Assembly (NCBI GenBank): GCA_029287235.1
Contig: JARFRM010000250.1
Span: 1 to 38,053 of the forward strand
DNA: 38,053 nucleotides
Reading direction: 5' to 3'
Source of the DNA: Thermoanaerobaculales bacterium
GTDB lineage: Bacteria > Acidobacteriota > Thermoanaerobaculia > Thermoanaerobaculales > Sulfomarinibacteraceae
A model generated the notes under the pieces. That model was not told where the DNA came from. It made no database searches and saw only the letters and a program-made list of their open reading frames with translations. Position 1 is the first letter of the stretch. Every line of letters starts with the position of its first letter. A program made the position numbers and the translations under genes. This document shows positions 32,419-38,053 of the stretch, one piece after another.

Positions 32419-33687
32419 TCAACTTTGGAACCCTGTCGCGACATCGACGACGTGACGGACAAGCGTGCCGTTCTCCACCGCGCGGACGAGCATCCGTGTT
32501 CCATCCGGGCTGAAGATCGGATCCCACAGCATGTCGAACCACGGGCTCCACGACCGGCCGTCCATGAAGACGGCGAAGCGTCCGTCTCTTTCCACCTTGG
32601 CAGCCACTCGGGCACCGTCGGGCGAGAAGATCGGGTCCCAGGCCATGTCGAAGGTCTCCGTCCAAGGGCGGTCGTCCACCGCCAGGCCCCAACGTCCCTT
32701 GGAGCGAACCGTGGCAGCGACCCGGGAGCCGTCGGGCGCAAAGACCGGGGGCAGCACCATGTCGTCGAACGATGACTTCCAGAGCCTGTCGTCCACCACC
32801 ACCGACCACTGACCGAAGCTCGTGGTTGCGACCGCGGCGATCCGGCTGCCGTCCGGGCTCAGCCGCTGATTCCACAGCTGCATGAAGCGGCTCGCCCAGA
32901 TGGGCTCGCCATTCTCGGCGATGGTCCACGAGCCCGCCACGCGAACCGGCGCCAGAAGATGGCTGCTCCCGTTTCGGTAAGATGGTTCCCAAATACAGCC
33001 GAAGCGGTTGTCCCACGGCACCGAGTCCTCGGCCAGGGTGTACTCGCAGATGTCGAGCCGGACCTCGGCGGCGATACGCTCACCGTCCTCGCTGAAGGTC
33101 GGCCCGTAGGCGTTGATGAACTTCCGCTCCCACGGTTCTCCGTCAACGGCCAGACTCCAGGTCCCCTCGAAAAAGCCGAAGACGTCCGCCTCGGCCAGAG
33201 GCTCCACCTGGACGACGGCGGCCGCACGCTTGCCGTCCGGGCTCAGCGCGAGGCCTCGCGAAGAGGGAAACTTCTTCTCCCATGCGGTGCCGTTGACGGC
33301 CACCGTGTACTCCATGTTGTCCTTGATCTGCACCGCGATGACACTGCCGTCACGGCTGAAGATGGGGTTCCAGGCAAACTCCCACCGGTCTTCCCACGGC
33401 TCGCCTTCGATCGCCAAAGTCCACTCGTCGTCGATCCTCACCAGCGCGGTCAATCTTCCGTCAGGGGTGAAGGCCAGGTGCCATGCCTTCTCGAACTCGC
33501 CTTCCCACCGCTGGTCGTTGACCGCGACCGAGAAGGTGTCCGGCGCGGTGAGGACTGGCGCCGCAATCCGCTCGCCATCGGGGCTCGCCGTCAACTCGTG
33601 GACCTCGTCGAATCGGTCCTCGAGCGCACCGAGGTCGCAGATGGCCCGACTGCCGTTGTTCCAGTCCCATGTCTCGCGATTGACCAT
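32419..33687 (-). CDS. tmcD: TmcD-like tryptophan-rich beta-propeller protein
   Basis: 422 residues from the ATG at 33687 (GAAGGGAG ribosome site). The upstream GTG at 33750 would lie before the predicted transcription start, so it is rejected. The protein is a series of about nine 45-residue WD40/PD40-like units of the form FSPDGxRIAAxVxxxxxWxVAVDxxPW...FDxxWDPI, giving unusual Trp and Asp content. There is no signal peptide. Such Trp-rich propeller proteins are encoded with the Tmc complex (TmcD) of Desulfovibrio; the assignment rests on that recollection plus neighbourhood. It is the first gene after a sigma-54 promoter and is 14 bp before hmcE. Confidence 0.82.
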   Translation of the reverse strand: MVNRETWDWNNGSRAICDLGALEDRFDEVHELTASPDGERIAAPVLTAPDTFSVAVNDQRWEGEFEKAWHLAFTPDGRLTALVRIDDEWTLAIEGEPWEDRWEFAWNPIFSRDGSVIAVQIKDNMEYTVAVNGTAWEKKFPSSRGLALSPDGKRAAAVVQVEPLAEADVFGFFEGTWSLAVDGEPWERKFINAYGPTFSEDGERIAAEVRLDICEYTLAEDSVPWDNRFGCIWEPSYRNGSSHLLAPVRVAGSWTIAENGEPIWASRFMQLWNQRLSPDGSRIAAVATTSFGQWSVVVDDRLWKSSFDDMVLPPVFAPDGSRVAATVRSKGRWGLAVDDRPWTETFDMAWDPIFSPDGARVAAKVERDGRFAVFMDGRSWSPWFDMLWDPIFSPDGTRMLVRAVENGTLVRHVVDVATGFQS

Positions 33688-33752
33688 GGAGTGGCTCCCT
33701 TCGGTACCGGCGGCTCCTGACGAGACCTTCTCCGGCTGTTGAACAGCCACTT

Positions 33753-33768
33753 TGCAACGGCCGTGCCA
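33753..33768 (-). promoter_or_regulatory. Sigma-54 (-24/-12) promoter of the tmcD-hmcEFABCD operon
   Basis: On the minus strand the sequence is TGGCACGGCCGTTGCA, an exact match to TGGCACGN4TTGCW. Transcription should start near 33742, giving an approximately 55-nt leader to the ATG at 33687. A small hairpin GGCTG-N5-CAGCC (33734-33748) overlaps the start region. Confidence 0.92.
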
Positions 33769-33862
33769 CCACTGAGCTCTCTACCGCAAATATTGAAAGT
33801 AATTGAAAATAAGCGCGATACTAGAAATCGCGTCACAACCCAGGGTCGTCTTTCAACGAAAA

Positions 33863-33908
33863 GTGCAATGTTTCACAAGGGCTAGAGTCGCATTTTGCAA
33901 TGTTACAA
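33863..33908. promoter_or_regulatory. Pair of related palindromes, candidate activator sites for the tmcD-hmc sigma-54 promoter
   Basis: GTGCAATGTTTCAC (33863-33876) and TTGCAATGTTACAA (33895-33908) share the core TGCAATGTT and the form NTGnAAnnTTnCAN. Their centres are 32 bp apart, about three helical turns, so a regulator would bind both on the same face. They lie about 100-140 bp upstream of the -24 box, the normal place for sigma-54 activators. Confidence 0.65.
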
Positions 33909-33949
33909 TCTGCACGAACCTCTCCCTGCGATTCGGCATCAGGAGTCAC

Positions 33950-33982
33950 AAAAAACACGACCCGCCTCCGGCGGGTCGTGTT
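33950..33982 (-). terminator. Rho-independent terminator after the tmcCB operon
   Basis: A perfect 13-bp stem (33954-33966 with 33970-33982, core CACGACCCGCC) with a 3-nt loop is followed on the minus strand by TTTTTT and GTGAC. It terminates the transcript of the gene that stops at 34175, beyond the inserted repeat element. Confidence 0.88.
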
Positions 33983-34010
33983 GATTTCTGCCTCTTGGGG
34001 GCTTGCTGAC

Positions 34011-34177
34011 TAGGAGCCTGTAGCACATAGATGGTGGATGGATTTCGGAGCGTCGATTGAGGTCGATTTGGGGCGGGATTGCAGGTTCATACTCGTGGTA
34101 TGGGCCAAGATTCCGCCCCAAATCGAGCCAATCGCCGCCCGAAAGGCGCCGCTGACTCTATGCGCTACAGGCTCCTA
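34011..34177. mobile_element. TA-flanked foldback (MITE-like) element at the tmcB stop codon
   Basis: Near-perfect terminal inverted repeats of 22 bp (34010-34031 and 34157-34178, one mismatch, starting CTAGGAGCCTGTAGC) bound a 167-bp unit. The interior also folds on itself, with GGTCGATTTGGGGCGG near 34060 matching the complement of CCGCCCCAAATCGAGCC near 34113-34129. No coding frame is present. The ends are TA dinucleotides, as expected for IS630/Tc1-type target duplication, so it may be a non-autonomous relative of such an element. The right-hand TA is part of the tmcB TAG stop. Confidence 0.72.
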
Positions 34178-35779
34178 GTGCCATTCCCAATCGATGAAAC
34201 CGGGCTGGACGTCTTCCATGGCGTTGACGATGAGTTCGACGAGACCTCCGTAGTAGATCCCGGCCTTCTCGAAGGCGTCGTAGTAGGTGATGATGTCGCG
34301 GATCTGTCCCTTGCAGTTGGAGCAGGGCGCGCACAGATACTTCATGTGCGACGGATCCATCGATTCGTCCTGGAAAGCGTCAAGGATCTGCCGGAACTTC
34401 CGTCGACCCGTCATCCGGTGGCGCCAATCCTGGAAGTTGTGGCCCGACATGATGGCGAATCCGGAGCCACCGCCGCAGCAGTAGTTTTCGACACCGTGCG
34501 GTGCCATCTCACGGAAGCGGCCTTCCGGCACTACCTCGTGAATGATCTCGCGCTGCGGCGACACAATGCCCATGAGCCGTACCATGTTGCACGGGTCGTG
34601 CAAAGTGACGGGAAAGTCGTTTCGACTCTTGTCGATCTTGATCGCGCCCGACCGCAGGATGTCCCGCATGGTCACGATGGCGCTCTCCCGCGGAATGTTG
34701 AGGTCTCCGGTGAGAACCTTGTCTGCGATGACCGTCAACGCTTTGTGAGCGTGGCCGCATTCACCGAGGACGATCTTCTTGACGCCGAGCTTCTTCGCCA
34801 CCTGAGCGTGTCTCACGGCGACCCGTGCGAACTGGACATCGTCGTACCACACGCCGTAGTTAATCCCGTCGTAGCCGATCACGTCTGAAGAGAGGGTCCA
34901 GCTCAAGCCCGCCGCCTCGAAGAGGGTGGCAAATGCGCCGGGATTCTCGGGCCACGCCATGATCTCACCGGCGTTGTGAATGAGGAGGATATCCGCACCC
35001 TGGACGTCAAAGGGCGTCTCGATGGGGTAGCCGGTACGCTCGGCAGTGTCCTCGTCGATGAACTCGATGTTGTCCTTGACGATCATGGGGGTCATACCGG
35101 TGGACGAACCTACCTTGAGTTGAAGCACAGACCCGTCGTCGTGGAGTTCCTTTGGGACGATCCCCATCTCCATGCTCGCGATCTTACGGATTTCGCGTGA
35201 CAGCAGACCGTTGTCGGCGCCGATGGGACAGGTCTGAGCGCAACGCCGGCAGAGGTTGCAGCGGTAGCTGAGCTCGATGAGGCGCGCCACCGTTTCCCAG
35301 TTGAGGTCGATATCACCGTGCAGCGAGGGCGACGCCTTCTTGATGTACTTGAAGTAGATCCGGCGCAGGATCTCGGAGCGGTAGACCGGACGGTAGAGCT
35401 CGTTCTCGCCGCTCTCCTCGTAGATCGGGCAGGCATCGGAGCAGGTGTGGCACTTGGCGCAATGCTCCATGGACATCTCAAAGGGCTGGAGAAAGGTCCA
35501 GTTGTCCTCGACGCTGAAGAGCTTCTCGAGCCCGCTAAGGAAGCCGTTGACCAGCTTCTCCTCTTCCTCCTTGGTCGTGGGCTTCTCGATGTTCACCGCG
35601 ATGGTGTCGTCGAGCACGACGTACTTCTCGCGTGCGGAGTCGGAGAGCTGCGCAAACTCAGGCTCGTCCTCGAGCTTGTCGAACGGAGGCGGCAGGGGAA
35701 TCTGCTCGAACTGGTTGATCTGTGCCAGAGGTTCGCCGGGGCGCCTCCCCATATCTTTGACGCTGTCAGGTTGTTTCAT
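34175..35779 (-). CDS. tmcB: TmcB-like HdrD-type iron-sulfur subunit
   Basis: 534 residues. An N-terminal about 100-residue extension without cysteines precedes two ferredoxin clusters (CAKCHTCSDACPIY and CNLCRRCAQTCPIG). The CCG domain has LGECGHAHKA, LHDPCNMVRLMG, NYCCGGGSGFA and CAPCSNCKGQ. It is soluble and predicted cytoplasmic, paired with the membrane cytochrome encoded just upstream (14-bp overlap). It is a paralog of DsrK and of the HmcF-like protein in this window, so three HdrD-like subunits are encoded here. The stop codon TAG lies within the terminal repeat of the inserted element, but removing the element would restore the same TAG, so the protein is unaltered. Confidence 0.88.
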   Translation of the reverse strand: MKQPDSVKDMGRRPGEPLAQINQFEQIPLPPPFDKLEDEPEFAQLSDSAREKYVVLDDTIAVNIEKPTTKEEEEKLVNGFLSGLEKLFSVEDNWTFLQPFEMSMEHCAKCHTCSDACPIYEESGENELYRPVYRSEILRRIYFKYIKKASPSLHGDIDLNWETVARLIELSYRCNLCRRCAQTCPIGADNGLLSREIRKIASMEMGIVPKELHDDGSVLQLKVGSSTGMTPMIVKDNIEFIDEDTAERTGYPIETPFDVQGADILLIHNAGEIMAWPENPGAFATLFEAAGLSWTLSSDVIGYDGINYGVWYDDVQFARVAVRHAQVAKKLGVKKIVLGECGHAHKALTVIADKVLTGDLNIPRESAIVTMRDILRSGAIKIDKSRNDFPVTLHDPCNMVRLMGIVSPQREIIHEVVPEGRFREMAPHGVENYCCGGGSGFAIMSGHNFQDWRHRMTGRRKFRQILDAFQDESMDPSHMKYLCAPCSNCKGQIRDIITYYDAFEKAGIYYGGLVELIVNAMEDVQPGFIDWEWH

Positions 35780-36710
35780 TGTCGTCGTCCTCCAAGGTCA
35801 CGTCGAGCCAGCTCTTCTTTCCATCGGCTTTGATGTGCGGCGCCGACCATGTCACGGGTCTGGAAAGAAGCTCGTGGATCGTCTTCTCCTGACTGCCGCC
35901 GGCCAGATTAGGCTCATCCGACCAGCGGATGGAGTGGTAGGCGAAGTACTTGCCGATGAAATGCGACATGTGCGTCGTCGGAATGTAAGCAACGAGCAGG
36001 GCGAGCAGCACCGCCGACAGTGTCAGAAGCATGCCGCCGGTTCCATCACCGATGGGTGCGAGGTTGAACGTCACGAGATTCACGATAAACGTCTCGACCA
36101 TGGAAAAGTCACGGTCGAAGCCGATGAAGGTCACCAGCGCCACTCCGAAGGCGGCGATGAAAAAAATCAGATTGAAGAGATCTGCCGGCGCCGTGTAGTC
36201 ACGCAATGCGCGCCCGCGACGACGCAGGAAGAGCCCCACTGCGCCGATGATTCCAAGCACCAACCCGGCCCCGCCGAGAAACGGCACCACTGAAGAGATG
36301 ATCTTGCCCACCGGCGCCGCGATGCTCTCGGGGAGGTAACCTACAATGAGCCCGCCGACGAGCATGAGCGCGGTCACACCGCCCACCAGATAGAGCCCGA
36401 AATGGAAGGGAAAGGATCGTGTCCAGAGCTTCTTGTTGTGCTCTCTCAGGGCAACCAGAAAGAGGATCTCCGGCACCATGACCTTGAGCTCCCCAACAAG
36501 CGAGACCTCGCGTTTTTTGGTCCACCAATCGGTTTCCTCGAGATAGGATCCGCCGTAGGCCGCCTTCCCGCCGCCCTCATGCGCCACGGGATAGAGTTCC
36601 CAGCGCACATGCATGGGCATCTTCGACCACATCATGAACCGGGCGACGCACGCGATGAGGAAAAAAACGAGGCCGAGGTAGGCGACCACGTACGCGAGAG
36701 TAGTCATCAT
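35766..36710 (-). CDS. tmcC: TmcC-like membrane cytochrome b (DsrM/NarI type)
   Basis: 314 residues from the ATG at 36710 (GAGG five bases upstream; ATG 36707 also possible). An N-terminal helix (LAYVVAYLGLVFFLIACVARFMM) precedes a cytoplasmic loop with EVSLVGELKVMVPEILFLVALREHNKKLW. Four to five further helices follow, with candidate haem histidines in PFHFGLYLVGG and TTHMSHFIGKYFAYHSIRW. The layout is like DsrM and TmcC. It overlaps tmcB by 14 bp, so the two are translationally coupled. It is the first gene of its transcript; no sigma-54 motif was found upstream. Confidence 0.85.
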   Translation of the reverse strand: MMTTLAYVVAYLGLVFFLIACVARFMMWSKMPMHVRWELYPVAHEGGGKAAYGGSYLEETDWWTKKREVSLVGELKVMVPEILFLVALREHNKKLWTRSFPFHFGLYLVGGVTALMLVGGLIVGYLPESIAAPVGKIISSVVPFLGGAGLVLGIIGAVGLFLRRRGRALRDYTAPADLFNLIFFIAAFGVALVTFIGFDRDFSMVETFIVNLVTFNLAPIGDGTGGMLLTLSAVLLALLVAYIPTTHMSHFIGKYFAYHSIRWSDEPNLAGGSQEKTIHELLSRPVTWSAPHIKADGKKSWLDVTLEDDDNETT

Positions 36711-37201
36711 TATCACCTCATGATCATACTATAGTATTACGTTTTATCATGCGAAAGACGCTTCAGCGAGACGATCTTGCTGACAACGTCCGCTGCGGTT
36801 CGGTGAAATTGTATATCAGCATCCATCGAATACGACCACCGGGCTGCCCCCACACCCACACAGTCTTGGAGGCCGGATCCCCAGCAATTCCAGCAATTGC
36901 CATTCCTGAGCGAAACACTCAGTATTTATCCGGTACCCGGGGCGGAAGGCCCGATCCGGGCGAAGAACAAGTGACTCGCGCTGAAGAGGCTTTGTGGTGA
37001 TCCGATCTGAACGGCAGATTCACACCACCCCTACCGACCGGTCACCGGCCGGCCGCAGCCCTCCGGAACGTTACCACGAGGTGACACCTGTACGTGTACT
37101 TGTGCTCAGTCTTGAGATTGAAGATCGGTGCCGCCGAATTTCGAAGCGACCCGGGATGGAACGAATGACAGGAGCACGAAGAGCATGAGCTGCGGGTGGG
37201 A
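36711..37201. other. Gene-free intergenic region upstream of tmcC
   Basis: About 490 bp between the kinase stop (37202) and tmcC without a convincing gene. A plus-strand frame at 36749-37000 has composition unlike the neighbours and no homology that I recognise. The first 80 bp upstream of tmcC are AT-rich compared with the rest of the window and should hold its promoter. A weak CTGAG-N7-CTCAG hairpin occurs at 36906-36922. Confidence 0.6.
36726..36737. promoter_or_regulatory. AT-rich palindrome in the tmcC leader/promoter
   Basis: ATACTATAGTAT is a perfect 12-bp palindrome 16 bp upstream of the tmcC start. Its minus-strand TATAGT could act as a -10 box, but the matching -35 (TTTCGC) is weak. 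It may instead be an operator. Confidence 0.4.
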
Positions 37202-38034
37202 TCAGCCGTCGATGATCTCCGGCGGCACATGGTGGAGAGGGAGCACCACCGTCACAGTCGTCCCGACTCCTTCGGCGCTCTCCAGCGAGACCTTGCCCCC
37301 GTGCATCTGGGCGGCTTCTCGAACGATTGACAGGCCGAGTCCGGTTCCCTCGGCCTCAGCGTGCTTGGCGTTGGGGGCCCGGACAAACTCCAGGAACACG
37401 TCGTCCTTCAGGTCGGCGGGGATCCCGATCCCGTCATCGGCCACCACCACCATGGCATGGCTCCGGTCGAGTCCAAGCGCCACGGTGACCGTCCCACCAT
37501 CGGCTTTCGAATACTTGATGGCGTTGTGAATCAGATTTTCAAAGGCGTAGACGAGGTCCGGCGGCACCGCCCAGTCGAGGACGGCTGCGCCCTCGTTGAT
37601 GAAGTGCGGGACGAGCTCGACATTCGCCTCCCGGGCATAGGGATCCGCGGCGTCGAAGATATCGGCCAGAATCTGATTGATGCTGACGTCCCGGGTCCAC
37701 GGCGCCCTGGCCCGCCCTTCGCGCATCTTGGCCAGCTCGAGGAGATCGTTGACGATGGCGAGGAGCGAATCTACCCTCGCCGCGGTTCCCTCCAACATTC
37801 GGTGGCCCTCGGGCGATCCAGGGCGGATGTAGCCATCGAGCAGGACCTGAATCGAGGTCTTGATGGTTCCCAAGGGTGATCGAAGCTGGTGTGCCGAGAT
37901 CCTCATATAGTGAGACTTCCGGCGTTCCAGCAGCTCCTGCTCATCGAGAGCGCGCCTGAGTTTCCGGGTGGTCTCGTAGAGCTCGATATTGCGCGCCATA
38001 AACCGGCTCGTCACCGAATCGGTGAGGTAAACGA
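37202..38034 (-). CDS. Sensor histidine kinase, 5' end missing at contig end
   Basis: The visible 277 residues begin in what looks like the end of a GAF-type domain (VYLTDSVTSRFMARNIELYE) and continue to a coiled linker (TTRKLRRALDEQELLERRK). Next come the HisKA box (MRISAHQLRSPLGTIKTSIQ, phospho-His in SAHQLRSP), a second helix, and the HATPase with NLIHNAIKYS, DDGIGIPADL and GTGLGLSIVREAAQMHGG. The true start lies beyond the contig; an ATG at 37999 is internal. The adapter sequence must not be translated as part of it. Its role is unknown; it is next to, but not obviously coupled with, tmcC. Confidence 0.88.
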
Positions 38035-38053
38035 CTGTCTCTTATACACATCT
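38035..38053. other. Nextera transposase adapter (mosaic end) left on the contig
   Basis: The final 19 bases CTGTCTCTTATACACATCT are identical to the reverse complement of the Tn5/Nextera mosaic end used in sequencing libraries. They are artificial, so the genome ends at 38034 in this contig. Confidence 0.97.

Noticed and set aside
30311-32455. Longest plus-strand open frame of the window (about 714 codons)
   Set aside because: It runs antisense across hmcF, hmcE and the end of the tmcD-like gene. Its low-complexity His/Asp/Arg/Glu composition is typical of an antisense shadow.
33688-33750. Upstream GTG start for the TmcD-like gene
   Set aside because: It would lie before the transcription start predicted from the sigma-54 promoter at 33753-33768, and the ATG at 33687 has a better ribosome site.
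36886-36906. Possible sigma-54 promoter upstream of tmcC (AGCAATTGCCA)
   Set aside because: The spacing between the GC and GG parts is wrong for -24/-12 and the GTGCCA half is incomplete.
36749-37000. Possible 83-codon plus-strand gene upstream of tmcC
   Set aside because: No ribosome site, mixed composition and no recognisable feature; it overlaps the likely tmcC promoter region.
1-38034. CRISPR arrays, tRNA or rRNA genes, phage or integrase genes
   Set aside because: Looked for by eye; no regularly spaced repeats, cloverleaf sequences or recombinase motifs were seen.

Overview
The window is a GC-rich bacterial contig end carrying a nearly complete dissimilatory sulfite-reduction apparatus. 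DsrA, DsrB, DsrC, DsrD, DsrN and DsrMKJOP are all present, together with a DsrL-type NAD(P)H oxidoreductase and a membrane redox module combining Hmc-like and Tmc-like subunits. The presence of dsrD and the absence of dsrEFH point to reductive-type (sulfite/sulfate-reducing) metabolism. The combination of dsrD, dsrL and dsrN, the GC-rich codon use and the sigma-54 regulators are compatible with a sulfate-reducing Acidobacteriota lineage (for example the Thermoanaerobaculia/Sulfomarinibacteraceae group). That is inference: no rRNA or taxonomic marker other than the dsr genes is present, and sat, aprAB and qmo are not in the window.

Layout. 1-2850: an NtrC-type response regulator (cut by the left edge) and its membrane histidine kinase, downstream of a CysG-like siroheme synthase (2923-4713), all on the minus strand. 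4843-5703: a BASS-family transporter, the first of only two plus-strand genes. 5828-5947: a nested inverted-repeat element between convergent genes. 5951-13345: minus-strand operon RsbRD-like - dsrM - dsrK - dsrJ - dsrO - dsrP, then after an internal terminator a polysulfide/CoA-disulfide reductase fused to rhodanese. 13593-21555: minus-strand operon small membrane ORF - dsrA - dsrB - dsrD - ferritin-like - dsrL - dsrN - HEAT - TPR - dsrC. 21743-23116: PAS/sigma-54 activator, divergent from a PAS histidine kinase (23213-24679, plus). 24789-33687: minus-strand operon TmcD-like propeller - hmcE - hmcF - hmcA (16 haem motifs) - hmcB - hmcC - hmcD - receiver - HEAT - receiver. 34175-36710: TmcC/TmcB-like pair, with a TA-flanked MITE-like element inserted in the tmcB stop codon. 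37202-38034: a histidine kinase cut by the contig end. The last 19 bases are a Nextera transposase adapter, not genomic DNA.

How it fits together. Siroheme synthase makes the prosthetic group and DsrN probably amidates it. DsrAB reduces sulfite and loads sulfur on DsrC as a trisulfide, with DsrD as activator. DsrMKJOP reduces the DsrC trisulfide with menaquinol or periplasmic electrons, and DsrL could provide a second, NAD(P)H-linked route to DsrAB. The Hmc/Tmc module would connect periplasmic cytochrome electrons to the quinone pool and to cytoplasmic HdrD-like subunits.

The most striking regulatory signal is that the three major operons (dsrAB-dsrC, dsrMKJOP, and tmcD-hmc) each begin with an exact match to the 16-nt sigma-54 -24/-12 consensus. 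Candidate upstream activator palindromes lie at two of them, and two sigma-54 activator genes lie in the same window. This suggests a sigma-54-controlled sulfite-respiration regulon wired to two-component and PAS-type sensors.
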